A stretch of 64,000 bases of DNA from Candidatus Desulfosporosinus nitrosoreducens (GCF_030954495.1 NZ_JAVHUW010000045.1:35030-99029); one strand, 5' to 3'. Shown: positions 43,072 to 53,533, numbered from the stretch's first letter. Notes: generated by a model from the sequence alone, not told the origin. Made by a program: numbers and translations.

Positions 43072-44604
43072 GTGACAAAGGAAGTCGTTTTAGTTTTAGA
43101 TTTTGGCGGACAATACAATCAGCTGATTGCCCGCCGGGTACGCGAAGCCCATGTATATTCGGAAATGGTCTCTTATAAAACTCCGGTTGAGGAGATCAAA
43201 GCACGACAGCCCAAGGGGATCATCTTCTCGGGAGGGCCGGCCAGCGTTAATCAGCCCAATGCTCCTAAAGTTGACCCTGAAATTTACCGTTTGGGGATTC
43301 CGATATTAGGAATTTGCTATGGTATGCAATTAATGGCTCAGCAGCTCGGAGGCGTCGTGGAACATCCTGAAGCCAGTGAGTATGGGAAGGCAATGCTGAC
43401 AGTCAATACTGCAACAGATTTATGGGAAGGTTTGGGCGGAGAACGTCCCTGCTGGATGAGTCATGGTGATTCGATTAAGATACTGCCGGAGGGGTTTGTG
43501 GTTGCTGCCCACACCGGATACACCTCTATCGCCGCTATGATGGACCGCGAGCGCCATTTTTATGGAGTTCAATTTCACCCTGAGGTTAAGCACACTCCTG
43601 ACGGACAAGCTATGCTGGAAAAGTTTTTGTTTGCTGTCTGCCATTGTGCGGGGGACTGGACCATGGAGTCCTTCATCGAGCTGCAGGTGGCCGAAATCCG
43701 CGCCAAAGTGGGAAATGGACGCGTTCTTTGTGCCTTAAGCGGCGGAGTGGATTCGTCGGTAGCCGCGGCTTTAGTTCACAAGGCTGTGGGGGACCAGTTA
43801 ACCTGCGTTTTTGTTGACCATGGATTTATGCGCAAAAATGAAGCGGAACAGGTCAGAAAAGTATTTACGGAGCAGTTTCACCTGAATTTGGTGTTTGTCG
43901 ATGCCCGGGAGCGATTTATGCAGAAGCTCGAAGGGGTATTCGAGCCCGAGGTTAAACGAAAAACCATAGGCAATGAGTTTATTCGGGTCTTTGAAGCAGA
44001 GGCTGCCAAACTCGGTCAAGTTGACTATCTGGTACAGGGAACTCTCTATCCGGATATTGTCGAAAGCGGTACGGAAACTGCGGAAACGATAAAGAGCCAC
44101 CATAATGTCGGAGGCCTGCCGGAAGACATGAAGTTTCAATTGGTTGAACCCCTGCGCATGCTTTTTAAAGATGAAGTAAGGGAGCTGGGCACGGAACTCG
44201 GAATGAGCGAAGAAATTGTCTGGCGCCAACCCTTCCCCGGCCCCGGCCTGGCTATTCGTATTCTCGGTGAAATAACCCCTGAGAAACTGGATATTCTGCG
44301 GGAGGCCGATGCTATTATCCTTGAGGAAATCCGGCGCTCGGGACTGTATCGGGAGCTGTGGCAAAGCTTTGCTGTCCTTCCCTCCATCAAAAGTGTTGGC
44401 GTAATGGGGGATGGCCGAACCTATGAGTATCCGATTATCCTCAGAGCAGTCACCAGTGAAGATGCTATGACGGCGGATTGGGCCAGACTGCCCTATGACC
44501 TGCTGCAAAACATTTCTTCACGGGTTGTCAATGAGGTCCGAGGGGTCAACCGTGTCGTTTATGATATTACTTCCAAGCCCCCCGGGACTATTGAGTGGGA
44601 GTAG
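43072..44604 (+). CDS. guaA: GMP synthase (glutamine-hydrolysing)
   Basis: 510 residues. The N-terminal class I glutamine amidotransferase domain has nucleophile GICYGMQLM and the His-Glu of FHPEV. The ATP pyrophosphatase domain has the P-loop [10 protein letters not shown], and the C-terminal dimerisation domain ends PPGTIEWE. It converts XMP to GMP. GTG start. A long reading frame on the opposite strand (43798-44508) is a shadow. A terminator follows. Confidence 0.95.
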   Translation: MTKEVVLVLDFGGQYNQLIARRVREAHVYSEMVSYKTPVEEIKARQPKGIIFSGGPASVNQPNAPKVDPEIYRLGIPILGICYGMQLMAQQLGGVVEHPEASEYGKAMLTVNTATDLWEGLGGERPCWMSHGDSIKILPEGFVVAAHTGYTSIAAMMDRERHFYGVQFHPEVKHTPDGQAMLEKFLFAVCHCAGDWTMESFIELQVAEIRAKVGNGRVLCALSGGVDSSVAAALVHKAVGDQLTCVFVDHGFMRKNEAEQVRKVFTEQFHLNLVFVDARERFMQKLEGVFEPEVKRKTIGNEFIRVFEAEAAKLGQVDYLVQGTLYPDIVESGTETAETIKSHHNVGGLPEDMKFQLVEPLRMLFKDEVRELGTELGMSEEIVWRQPFPGPGLAIRILGEITPEKLDILREADAIILEEIRRSGLYRELWQSFAVLPSIKSVGVMGDGRTYEYPIILRAVTSEDAMTADWARLPYDLLQNISSRVVNEVRGVNRVVYDITSKPPGTIEWE

Positions 44605-44651
44605 GGAGAATCCGGTGTTTTCAAGGATTTGTGGGTTTTATGTAGTTAGCG

Positions 44652-44707
44652 GGTGGTTATGATTTTCGCTTCTTTTTAGGGCAATCATAACCGCCTTGTT
44701 TTGTTTT
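44652..44707 (+). terminator. Terminator of hpt-guaA
   Basis: GGTGGTTATGATT pairs with AATCATAACCGCC, followed by TTGTTTTGTTTTT. The rest of the 325-base gap before the sensor kinase is A/T-rich with no recognised element. Confidence 0.8.
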
Positions 44708-44929
44708 TATCAGCTGCTAAACCAACGAACTGTTACCTTGCTCCAAGAAAACTATTCGTATACTATTTGACAGATTTCCCCTTACTTCGCGAGAAAGTTG
44801 TGAGATTATTAGGGTATCTTAAGTTTATAGTGGTTATTTTGTTTTTTGGGAGTAATATTTAGATTGACCGTATTATAAATCCGCTTAACGAATATTGCCT
44901 ATATTCCATTTTGGAAAGGAGTGCGCTCC

Positions 44930-46309
44930 ATGGGATTCTTTCAGTTTCAACATATAACAGCGAAATACGAAAAAGACATTGAGGAGATTCTAACTTATAT
45001 AAATTTTGACCGAACCAGAAAATTATCTATTATTTTGTTTTTGGCAAATATCACCTTCCTTTTTGTCGATTATATTAACAAAGCTGATGGCCTCTGGGCT
45101 AATCACAGTTATAGGTGTTTATTTTATTCTCATGTCGCTTTAGGCTTGGTTACAATCTTTTATATTATTATAGGCTACTATAGAATAAAAGCTCACTCAG
45201 CAAATGACATGGCTTTAGTTCATAAAATCTATGTCATTTTTTTTGCATCCTTTATTTTAAGCCTTGCCACTATAATATCCGGCTGGATCGACCAAAAAAT
45301 TCATGGCCAAATTACGGTTTACGTTATGATATGCATTACAATAGCTGTAGTTTATAACTATAAACCAAAAATCACAGCATTTTTGTATGGATCGTGCTGG
45401 ATTGCTTTTATGATTTTTTTGGGTATTAGTCAAAAGGACCCGAACATACGTCAAGGTAACTATCTGAACGCATTTTTGTTAGTTGTACTATCATATTTCT
45501 TATCCGTTATGCTTTATAAACTTAAGATACGGGATTTGATACATGAGTATCACCTAGAGAATATGGTCGCAGAGCGGACAAAGGAATTACAAACTGCTAA
45601 TGATCTGCTTACGCAGGAAATCTTTGAACGCAAACGAGCTGAAGAAGAGATAATACGACTTGATCGCTTAAACTTAGTCGGTGAAATGGCTGCTAGTATT
45701 AGCCATGAAGTCAGGAATCCTATGACGACAGTAAAAGGTTTTTTGCAATTACTTAAAGACAAACAAGATCCAAAGGGTAAGGAATACTTTGACCTCATGA
45801 TCGAAGAATTAGACCGTGCCAATTCTATTCTCTCAGAGTTTCTTTCCATCAGCAAAAACAAAGCGACTATGTACGAGTGGTGTAATATTAATGACATAGT
45901 CATCTCTACCTTGCCGCTTATCCATGCGGAGGCATTGAATAACGACAAATTTTTGACGGTTGAACTTAGCAAAGTACCTGATTTACAACTCGACATACAG
46001 GAAATACGTCAACTGTTACTAAATCTTGTCCGTAATGGATTTGAAGCGATGCCTAAAGGCGGACAGCTAAAAATCAGGACTTTTTCCTCTGACACTGAAG
46101 TAACCTTAGGCATATCGGACGAAGGTGACGGAATTGAACAATCTATTCTGGAAAAGTTAGGTACACCATTTTTCACAACGAAAGAACAAGGAACAGGTTT
46201 GGGATTAGCCGTATGTTATGGCATAGCTTCTCGGCATAATGGGAGGATAAGTGTTGAAACAAGTCCTAAAGGTACTACATTTTATGTATACTTTGAATTG
46301 AGTAAATAG
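44930..46309 (+). CDS. Membrane sensor histidine kinase, sporulation-kinase-like
   Basis: 459 residues. About six membrane helices (roughly 30-205) are followed by a coiled linker (LENMVAERTKELQTAND), the HisKA domain with phosphorylated His in SISHEVRNPMTTVKGFL, and HATPase_c (LLLNLVRNGFEAM, DEGDGI, TKEQGTGLGLA). The HEVRNPMTTVKGFLQL version of the H-box is typical of kinases that feed Spo0A (KinA-E type). No response regulator is adjacent, which also fits a phosphorelay. AAAGGAG stands eight bases before the ATG. Confidence 0.8.
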   Translation: MGFFQFQHITAKYEKDIEEILTYINFDRTRKLSIILFLANITFLFVDYINKADGLWANHSYRCLFYSHVALGLVTIFYIIIGYYRIKAHSANDMALVHKIYVIFFASFILSLATIISGWIDQKIHGQITVYVMICITIAVVYNYKPKITAFLYGSCWIAFMIFLGISQKDPNIRQGNYLNAFLLVVLSYFLSVMLYKLKIRDLIHEYHLENMVAERTKELQTANDLLTQEIFERKRAEEEIIRLDRLNLVGEMAASISHEVRNPMTTVKGFLQLLKDKQDPKGKEYFDLMIEELDRANSILSEFLSISKNKATMYEWCNINDIVISTLPLIHAEALNNDKFLTVELSKVPDLQLDIQEIRQLLLNLVRNGFEAMPKGGQLKIRTFSSDTEVTLGISDEGDGIEQSILEKLGTPFFTTKEQGTGLGLAVCYGIASRHNGRISVETSPKGTTFYVYFELSK

Positions 46310-46397
46310 ACCTTTATGTTGCTGACGGCACTAGGCAAGGAATGAAAATAGGTTATTTTGGCTGGAAACTCACTTTTTATTGGGAGGGATTATTAAA

Positions 46398-49300
46398 ATG
46401 CCAAACCTATTAAGTTACCCATTAACCTTTCCACAACAATCCATATGGGATATTGAAAGATTTTATAAAAACACAAGTTATGCTAATTTGGCAATGACAA
46501 CGATAATTAGAGAACATGTTAAGATGGATTTTCTTGAGGATGCAACAAATCATATTATTCAACAGCATGAAGGTTTACGTTTAAGAATTAAAATTTGCGA
46601 GGGAGAACCCCGCCAATATATATCTGAGATTCGGAAACACAAATTTGATTGTTTTGATTTTAGCTATGCAAAAGGGTCAGAGGATTTTGCGGACTGGCAG
46701 GATCAGCATACGAGGAAGCCTTTTCAGCTTTTAGACGCAGACCTATTTTATATTGCTTTTGTTAGATTAAGTAATAATGAAGTTGCCTTGTATTCGAAAT
46801 TTCATCACCTTATTGCTGACGCCTGGACTATCATCATAATCATTAGAGACATACTAAATACGTATAAGGATTTAGTGAATCATGGACCACTTTTGCTTGA
46901 GCAAAAATCTTCTTATTTTGATTACATTTTGAAGGACATGAAATATCGAAATTCACCAAAATATGAAGAACATAAAATCTTCTGGCAACAAATGTATAAA
47001 ACTGTTCCTGAATTTATTCTTTTAAAAGAAAGAGCACCCCGGAGAGATAACCGGGCAAAGAGAAGGACGCAGAGGTTATCCCCTGATCTTACGGAAGAGA
47101 TTAAATGTTTTTCAACAGAATTTGGGGTCTCGGATTTTATCATTTTACTTGCGGTATTCGCGTTATATATAGCAAAGACGACTTTTAAGTATGACCTTGT
47201 TATTGGGACACCTGTTCTAAACAGAGCCAATCATCAGGATAAAAACATTGCCGGGATGTTTGTTAGCAATATACCATTTCGCATAACCATCAATCCAAAG
47301 TGGGACTTCGCAACTTATCTTCGTGAAGTTTTTAAGGTATGGAAAATATTATTAAGAAATCAACGATACCCTTATCAGGAAATATTAAAAGACTTTCGCG
47401 AGGTACATGGTCATTCAGGGAGTTTAACGGATGTCTTTTTTTCTTACCAAAATGCCAAGTTTAAAATCGACGATCTCAACTTTGAGAGCTTTTGGCATTT
47501 CAACGGACAAGAGATTAATGCGCTATCTCTTCATGTGAGTGATTGGAAGGATGAAGGATCTTTAAAGCTCGATTACGACTATCTAATCGGAGTCTTAACA
47601 GAAACAGAAGTTGAACAAATTCACTATCATTATATAAATCTATTAAAAAATGCAATGCTTGAACCTTTCAAATTATTATCTCAACTTTCGCTGTTGACAA
47701 TCCGAGAAAAAGATATTTACCTTCAGAAATTTAATCTCACTAAGCTGGAATACCCGAAGGATAAGACAATTCAACAGCTATTTGAAGAGCAGGCGGCGAA
47801 GACGCCTCAAGCAATAGCGTTGATTATCGATGACCAACGATTAACCTATAAGACTTTAAATGAGCAGGCTAATCAATTGGCAAATGTACTCAGACTAAAA
47901 GGTGTTAAACCGGATAATATTGTGGGAATCCTGGTTCACCGTTCCCTTGAACTGATGATTGGAATCTTGGGGATAATTAAAGCGGGAGGCGCTTATCTCC
48001 CGCTAGATCCCTATCATCCTATCGCGCGGATTGAAGAGGTGCTGCGCGATAGCCGAACGCAGTTGGTACTCACGTCCCAGGCTTTATGCACAGAAAAGGA
48101 AGAAGTGTGGCAACTGGGGAAAACATTGGGGCTGGAAACGATTAATCTTGATGATGCTGCGTTATATGCCGGTACAGCTTCTAACTTAGTAGCTGTTAAT
48201 AAGCCGACAGATTTAGCCTATGTGATTTACACCTCGGGATCAACGGGTAAGCCGAAGGGAGTTATGATAGAACACCGCTCGGTTAACAATTTTATCCACG
48301 CTATTACTCATGAGATTCCTTTTTTGGAGCGAAAAGTTATTGTTTCGTTGACTACAGTGTCGTTCGACATCTTTGTAATGGAGACACTTCTGCCACTATC
48401 TCAGGGGTTATGTGTTATTATGGCGAATGAAAAAGAACAGCAAATTCCCCAATTGTTGTTTGACCTTATTGATAAACACAATGTTAAAATGCTTCAGGCT
48501 ACACCTTCCAAAATCCAATCAATATTAAAAGACCCCTACTGTCCGGTAGGTTTAGCACGTTTATCTGAACTCTTTATTGGAGGGGAAAAGCTTTCTGAAG
48601 CGTTATTAAAGGACCTGCAAAAAGCCGCCCCTGCGGCACGGATTTATAATATGTATGGCCCCACTGAGACAACAGTGTGGTCTATGTATAAAGATGTAAC
48701 TCAAGTTGCCCATGTCACTATAGGGAAAGCTCTTGCTAATACCGGGATATATATCCTGGATGCTTTGCAGGAGCTTGTTCCCATGGGAATAACCGGGGAG
48801 ATTTATATCGGGGGAGAGGGATTGGCAAGAGGGTATCTTTACCGGGAGGACCTTACTAAAGAAAGGTTCGTGCCCGATCCCTTTCACGAAGGCCAGACAT
48901 TATACAAAACCGGTGATCTTGGACGGTGGGCAGCAGATGGTGAGATTGAACATTTAGGCCGAAATGATGACCAGGTTAAGATTAGGGGGTTTCGGATTGA
49001 GTTACGGGAGATCGAAAAATGCCTTTTAGAGCATGAATTATTGCAGGATGTTGCTGTAGTAAGCCGTGAGGACGGAAAAAATAAAAACTATCTATGTGCC
49101 TATCTTGTGGGAAAACAGCCGTGCTCTATTTTGGATATCAGAGCGTATTTAGCACAGCGGCTACCTGATTATATGATCCCTGCGAAATTTGTTTGGCTGG
49201 ACGCCATACCCCTTACGCCAAATGCTAAGGTGGATAAAAAAGCTCTTCCTGATCCAGCTCTTGTAAATAATGTATTACCTGTAAATAATGTATCAGATGT

Positions 49301-50741
49301 AGCGTTAATAGCTCCTCGGGATTCGCTGGAAGAAGAATTGGCTCGATTATGGTCAATAGCATTAGATGTGGAACAAGTTAGTCTGGATGATAATTTTTTT
49401 GTACTCGGAGGAGATTCCTTGGCGATCATTGAGATACTTACAGGAATTTGGTCTCGTGAATGGGATTTATCAGCCCAGGACTTCTACGACTATCCTACAA
49501 TCCGCCAGCTTTCCGAAAAGGTGAGGGGGAAGATAGGCAAACAGAAAGAATCTAAGCAGCCCGTGGAAGAGTTTCCAAGCATTCATTTAGAGTACGATGA
49601 CACTCCTCCGGACCCGATAGCTGTTCAGAAAGGGAATGTACTGTTAACTGGAGCAACTGGCTTTTTGGGGATACATTTGCTTTGGGAGCTCCTTAAGAGT
49701 ACATCTTGCACAATATATTGCATAGTGCGAGGCGGCGAGGCGGAAACACGGCTCATGCGTTTATTAAAATTTTATTTTTCAGAATCGCTATCTGCAATTG
49801 ATTATTCTCGAATACGAGTGGTAAATGGAGACATTTCACTCGAAAAATTTGGATTATCAGTTAGAGACTATGAAGCGCTGGGGGACAGGGTATCTACTGT
49901 TATTCATGCAGCCGGGATAGTTAAACACTATGGAACGTACGCAGAGTTTGAAAAAATAAATGTACGCGGAACCCAAGAAGTCATTGCCTTTTGTCTAGCC
50001 TTTAGGAGACCGATGAACCATGTTTCGACGATAAGTATTGCCGGAAATCAATTAGTCCAAGCAACGGGCAACGTGCGTTTTAGTGAAGCCGAACTGTATG
50101 TAGGCCAAAATTATCAGGACAATCCATACGTTCAGAGCAAATTTGATGCGGAAGTTTATGTTCTTAAAGCTATTAATTCAGAGCTGCTACAAGCCGCAAT
50201 TTTCAGGGTGGGAATGTTATCCGGAAGATATACAGATGGCCATTTTCAGGAAAATATCCATAAAAATGCTTTCTATCAAAAGTTAAAATCACTTTTAGAC
50301 TTAAAGGCCGTACCGCGTGATCAACTGCATCAGGAGCTGGAATTTACCCCTGTCGATGTCTGCGCAAAAGGGATTGTCAATATTATTAGGACAAATACAA
50401 AAACCGGACGAGTATTCCACATGTTTAACCACAAAAAAATTGAGATTAAAAAAGTGATAGATATCCTCTATTCACAGGGTATAGAGATTGAACTGCTGGA
50501 TAAAGTGTCGTTTTACCAATTAGTAGAGCAGTGGCAAAAAGAGAAACATAATGATTCACTTAACGGACTTGTTTTAGACCTTACTGAGGAGCATCAAAGT
50601 CATTCAAAGTTTAAAATTGAAGTTTTAAGTAATATTACGCAAAATTTGCTAGCTCAAACAGGGTTTGAGTGGCCGGATATTACTAAAGATTATTTGAATA
50701 AAATTTTAGATTATATGAAGCGGGTTGATTTTTTGCGTTAA
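46398..50741 (+). CDS. Single-module NRPS: condensation-adenylation-carrier-thioester reductase
   Basis: 1447 residues. The condensation domain (about 5-430) has HHLIADAW at residue 136, with Ala in place of the usual Gly of HHxxxDG. The adenylation domain (about 455-960) has IYTSGSTGKPKG near 610, NMYGPTETT and NAKVDK. The carrier domain has its phosphopantetheine serine in LGGDSLAI near 1004, and the terminal reductase has LLTGATGFLG near 1084 and YVQSK. The selectivity residues read by eye are D-I-M-Q-F-G-M-V-W-K, close to a glycine code recalled as DILQLGLIWK. The reductase should release the product as an aldehyde or alcohol. GGGAGGG precedes the ATG. No other biosynthetic gene is adjacent. 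Confidence 0.9.
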   Translation: MPNLLSYPLTFPQQSIWDIERFYKNTSYANLAMTTIIREHVKMDFLEDATNHIIQQHEGLRLRIKICEGEPRQYISEIRKHKFDCFDFSYAKGSEDFADWQDQHTRKPFQLLDADLFYIAFVRLSNNEVALYSKFHHLIADAWTIIIIIRDILNTYKDLVNHGPLLLEQKSSYFDYILKDMKYRNSPKYEEHKIFWQQMYKTVPEFILLKERAPRRDNRAKRRTQRLSPDLTEEIKCFSTEFGVSDFIILLAVFALYIAKTTFKYDLVIGTPVLNRANHQDKNIAGMFVSNIPFRITINPKWDFATYLREVFKVWKILLRNQRYPYQEILKDFREVHGHSGSLTDVFFSYQNAKFKIDDLNFESFWHFNGQEINALSLHVSDWKDEGSLKLDYDYLIGVLTETEVEQIHYHYINLLKNAMLEPFKLLSQLSLLTIREKDIYLQKFNLTKLEYPKDKTIQQLFEEQAAKTPQAIALIIDDQRLTYKTLNEQANQLANVLRLKGVKPDNIVGILVHRSLELMIGILGIIKAGGAYLPLDPYHPIARIEEVLRDSRTQLVLTSQALCTEKEEVWQLGKTLGLETINLDDAALYAGTASNLVAVNKPTDLAYVIYTSGSTGKPKGVMIEHRSVNNFIHAITHEIPFLERKVIVSLTTVSFDIFVMETLLPLSQGLCVIMANEKEQQIPQLLFDLIDKHNVKMLQATPSKIQSILKDPYCPVGLARLSELFIGGEKLSEALLKDLQKAAPAARIYNMYGPTETTVWSMYKDVTQVAHVTIGKALANTGIYILDALQELVPMGITGEIYIGGEGLARGYLYREDLTKERFVPDPFHEGQTLYKTGDLGRWAADGEIEHLGRNDDQVKIRGFRIELREIEKCLLEHELLQDVAVVSREDGKNKNYLCAYLVGKQPCSILDIRAYLAQRLPDYMIPAKFVWLDAIPLTPNAKVDKKALPDPALVNNVLPVNNVSDVALIAPRDSLEEELARLWSIALDVEQVSLDDNFFVLGGDSLAIIEILTGIWSREWDLSAQDFYDYPTIRQLSEKVRGKIGKQKESKQPVEEFPSIHLEYDDTPPDPIAVQKGNVLLTGATGFLGIHLLWELLKSTSCTIYCIVRGGEAETRLMRLLKFYFSESLSAIDYSRIRVVNGDISLEKFGLSVRDYEALGDRVSTVIHAAGIVKHYGTYAEFEKINVRGTQEVIAFCLAFRRPMNHVSTISIAGNQLVQATGNVRFSEAELYVGQNYQDNPYVQSKFDAEVYVLKAINSELLQAAIFRVGMLSGRYTDGHFQENIHKNAFYQKLKSLLDLKAVPRDQLHQELEFTPVDVCAKGIVNIIRTNTKTGRVFHMFNHKKIEIKKVIDILYSQGIEIELLDKVSFYQLVEQWQKEKHNDSLNGLVLDLTEEHQSHSKFKIEVLSNITQNLLAQTGFEWPDITKDYLNKILDYMKRVDFLR

Positions 50742-50902
50742 AAATAGCAAATAATGTTGCCAACTGGTGAATTATCCTTTTTATAGAAGGATGGTTCAGT
50801 GCTGTTATTTTAAGTAAGAATTGTATAACCTGACTTCAGTTTTTTAGATAGTCAAAATAACACGTTTTGAGATAATTTTACGAAATAAATGGGGAACTTA
50901 TA

Positions 50903-51727
50903 ATGGATATAAAAGTAATAGATTTTAATTCGTGTAATGAAATTAATAAATATCTAGAGCTGGCTTCAGCAAAAGCAGATCTGATTGGTTTTAATCAGAT
51001 AAGTGCTTTAAATAGCCTTAGTGCCAGAAAAAGCTTTTGCAAACAGTTAAACGATTTGACTTGTTATGTGAGCCTTAAAGATGACCATTTCCATGTCAGA
51101 CTCTTACTCGTTGATAATTGGCTTTTGCTCAACAAGAACAGCAAGTTGGATCACAAAATAGAAGATTGGAATTTAGGCCGACTAATTCACACTCCGTATG
51201 ATTTGTTATGTCTCCTTGGCTTTGAATCGCTGGAAAGAATCCAAAATAAAATTGAATCGTTAGAGTCAGCCATAGATTCTTTGGAAGAAGAGGTTTTAGA
51301 AAAACCCGATAAGTCTCAGCAGATGAAAATAATTAAGCTCCATAGAAAAGCTATCAGATTAAAAAAGCAGATCAATGAGGATTTGTCAGTGTTCATTCGC
51401 ACAAAACAAGATACTCCGTTATGGAATGATCTCCTAATGAGTATTCAGTCTGAGTTGGATAACGCCAGGCAACTCGTTGAGCTGATGGAAAACCTTAGAG
51501 AAGCCTATCAGGCTTCTGTGGACAATAAGTCAAATGATATCATGAAATTTCTAACTATCTTGGCTACAATTTTTTTGCCGATCAATATTTTGACAAGTTT
51601 TTTTGGCATGAACTTTGATAAGATGCCTTTAATTCATAGTCAGTATGGGATGTATGTGCTTTATGCATTAATAATCGTATTAATAGTTATAACGGTTATG
51701 GCGTTTAAACGTAAGAAATGGTTCTAA
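50903..51727 (+). CDS. CorA-like divalent cation transporter
   Basis: 274 residues. A cytoplasmic N-terminal domain with long helices is followed by two C-terminal membrane segments, the first ending in the GMN signature (SFFGMNFDKMP). It probably carries magnesium, though CorA relatives may carry cobalt, nickel or zinc. It is about 40 residues shorter than typical CorA. It lies alone behind the NRPS gene with a 160-base gap and is closed by a large hairpin. Confidence 0.85.
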   Translation: MDIKVIDFNSCNEINKYLELASAKADLIGFNQISALNSLSARKSFCKQLNDLTCYVSLKDDHFHVRLLLVDNWLLLNKNSKLDHKIEDWNLGRLIHTPYDLLCLLGFESLERIQNKIESLESAIDSLEEEVLEKPDKSQQMKIIKLHRKAIRLKKQINEDLSVFIRTKQDTPLWNDLLMSIQSELDNARQLVELMENLREAYQASVDNKSNDIMKFLTILATIFLPINILTSFFGMNFDKMPLIHSQYGMYVLYALIIVLIVITVMAFKRKKWF

Positions 51728-51767
51728 TGAAACAGCCTTGCTTAAGCTCCCTAGATAAATAAAAAAT

Positions 51768-51834
51768 AGTCCCCAAAAGCAAAAAAGCATCTAAAGGTGC
51801 CTTTTTGCTTTTAGACAATATAAGCTTGGGGACT
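51768..51834. terminator. Nested hairpin terminator between convergent genes
   Basis: The outer arms AGTCCCCAA and TTGGGGACT enclose an inner AAAAGCAAAAA / TTTTTGCTTTT hairpin. Both orientations have T-rich inner arms, so it can serve both the corA-like gene and the leftward zinc ribbon gene. Confidence 0.7.
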
Positions 51835-51838
51835 GTAT

Positions 51839-51997
51839 TTAATAATCTCTGAAGATATTGAAAGGAAATTCCGAATCATCATATCCCCCTTGCACTTTGT
51901 AAGAACCACAATTGTGACATTCCCAACCGCCGCCATCGAAAGTAAAATTTGTTGTCTTTCTGCACCTTCCGCAGTAAGCAGCAATTGTACGAGTCAT
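51839..51997 (-). CDS. Small zinc ribbon protein
   Basis: 52 residues beginning MTRTIAAYCGRC. Two CxxC knuckles (CGRC and CHNC) 21 residues apart form a rubredoxin-like zinc ribbon. Function unknown. The start is set by GGGAGG on the minus strand; the frame extends nine residues further but without a site. Confidence 0.65.
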   Translation of the reverse strand: MTRTIAAYCGRCRKTTNFTFDGGGWECHNCGSYKVQGGYDDSEFPFNIFRDY

Positions 51998-52267
51998 GGT
52001 AAAGACCTCCCTGCGTAAAATCAATCTTGCAAATTACTCTAACCAGATAATCCAATAATAAACATATAAAAAGGTTAAATACTTTAATTCCAATAATTGT
52101 TTGATCTGGCGTCTTGATCTGTAATCTTAACAAAATCTTAAAGCCTTAATCACATTCTTATTGAATTTTCGATGTATCCTGATCATGGATTTACGAGGAC
52201 ATAACCCCTATAGATTATGAAGTAATTACAGAGAAACTTGCTAAAGAAAAGGGAGGTTTTACTACAG

Positions 52268-52864
52268 ATGAAAAAAATATTTAGTATCCCCAAAACCTTG
52301 AGAAAACCATCGCTATTACTTGGATCTTTGCTTCTCATAGCAGTGCTAGGAGTTAGCGGTTGTGGTTCAAGTAACGCAAATGCCACGCAATCCACAAGTC
52401 AATCTCAAACTGATCAAAGCCAGGCAAAACAAGGACAGTCCGGACAAGGCCAGAAGATGCGCAATCCGGCTCAACAGGCAGTAATGGAAATTCGCCGTTT
52501 ACAAACTAATCAGCAAAATCCCTTAACCAGTGATCAAAAAACTAAGCTTAAAACTATTTTGCAAAGTTTAATAAGCACGACAAATCCCAGCCAAGATTTT
52601 TTGCAGCAGCAAGCGGATGCAATTAACGCTGTTTTCACTGATCAGCAAAAGAGCTTCTTAGCCACCCCTCCACAAAGACCTACTAAGGGGAATAATAAGA
52701 GTTCTGGCAACCAAGAGAATCAAAACGGCCAAAACAATCAAAGTAGCCAAAACGCTCAAACCAATCCAAATGGAAACAATAAACAGGGCGGAACCAATGG
52801 TCAGCCTAGGGGTTCATTCAACCCTTCAGATTTTTACAAACAGGTTTTAGATTCCTTAAATTAG
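52268..52864 (+). CDS. Gln/Asn-rich lipoprotein
   Basis: 198 residues. Signal peptide with lipobox VSGC at about residue 32, then a low-complexity Gln/Ser linker, a helical middle part (about 70-135, PLTSDQKTKLKTILQSLI) and a second low-complexity Asn/Gln stretch. The middle resembles small helical extracytoplasmic domains seen in clostridia; no family is named. GGGAGG precedes the ATG. TTAACA and TTAAAG eleven bases apart upstream faintly recall a PhoP box. Confidence 0.6.
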   Translation: MKKIFSIPKTLRKPSLLLGSLLLIAVLGVSGCGSSNANATQSTSQSQTDQSQAKQGQSGQGQKMRNPAQQAVMEIRRLQTNQQNPLTSDQKTKLKTILQSLISTTNPSQDFLQQQADAINAVFTDQQKSFLATPPQRPTKGNNKSSGNQENQNGQNNQSSQNAQTNPNGNNKQGGTNGQPRGSFNPSDFYKQVLDSLN

Positions 52865-52971
52865 TATAGAGCGCACAAAATCCGGAGCTTTTGTACTCTT
52901 TCCTTAACATGGCAGAGAGTTTTGGCTTTTGGTTAACCGCAACTAAATGAATTGTATCTAGTTTTGATAGA

Positions 52972-53017
52972 AACCCGCAAGATTGAGGTTATGATACCTG
53001 GAGCTTGTGGGTTTTTT
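52972..53017 (+). terminator. Intrinsic terminator
   Basis: AACCCGCAAG pairs with CTTGTGGGTT, followed by TTTT. The rest of the gap (52865-53304) is A/T-rich and holds only a possible Spo0A box. Confidence 0.75.
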
Positions 53018-53205
53018 AATGCCCTATTTATTCTTGAGATAAAACGTATTGCTCGAATTCACCTTGCCTCCGGTGACAGCTAAGCTGGCAATACTCGCTT
53101 ATGGGTGTTTAGCATCGTTCTTTTCAATTTGATTCTAAGCTTAGTATAGTACTTGTTTGGAACTGATTTATATTGCAATTCCCTTAAGAAAGTATAGATT
53201 CCATA

Positions 53206-53212
53206 TTCGACA
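53206..53212 (-). promoter_or_regulatory. Possible Spo0A box
   Basis: TTCGACA, the reverse complement of the Spo0A box TGTCGAA, 93 bases before a Spo0E-like gene. A 7-mer can occur by chance, so the support is mainly context. Confidence 0.3.
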
Positions 53213-53304
53213 AATATATGTATATTTATGGATAATTTGTTCTTGTCTTTTCAGCAAAAAAACAATAAAATTTTTACCAAGAAGACTTTCTGGGAGGAAA
53301 CCAA

Positions 53305-53475
53305 GTGGAAAAGAAACTTTTAAAAAGAATTGAGGTTCTTCGTAGAAAACTCAATAAATTTGGTTTGACTCATGACTTAATTGATCGCGAAGTTGTCGAG
53401 ATTAGTCAACAATTGGATAGCTTGCTGAACCAATACCAGAGAATCACTTCTCATGAACAACTTAGCTTCTGGTAA
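53305..53475 (+). CDS. Spo0E-like aspartyl-phosphate phosphatase
   Basis: A 56-residue, two-helix protein with the family signature SQQLDSLLNQYQ near the C-terminus; the S-Q-x-L-D core is the active motif of Spo0E-type phosphatases, which remove phosphate from Spo0A. GTG start with GGGAGGAAA in front. The length fits the short family members. It is a single gene with its own terminator. Together with the kinase at 44930 it suggests control of sporulation entry. Confidence 0.75.
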   Translation: MEKKLLKRIEVLRRKLNKFGLTHDLIDREVVEISQQLDSLLNQYQRITSHEQLSFW

Positions 53476-53501
53476 AATGACGCATAATTGCTGAACGATA
53501 G

Positions 53502-53533
53502 GAGCCGTCCACAGGATGGCTCTTATATTTTGT
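53502..53533 (+). terminator. Intrinsic terminator of Spo0E-like gene
   Basis: GAGCCGTCC pairs with GGATGGCTC, followed by TTATATTTT. Confidence 0.65.

Noticed and set aside
43798..44508. 236-codon reading frame on the minus strand
   Set aside because: It lies wholly inside guaA in antisense, with no ribosome binding site and no recognisable domain.
52110..52150. PhoP box upstream of the Gln/Asn-rich lipoprotein
   Set aside because: Only two TTAACA-like repeats in A/T-rich DNA are visible; that is too weak to list as a site.
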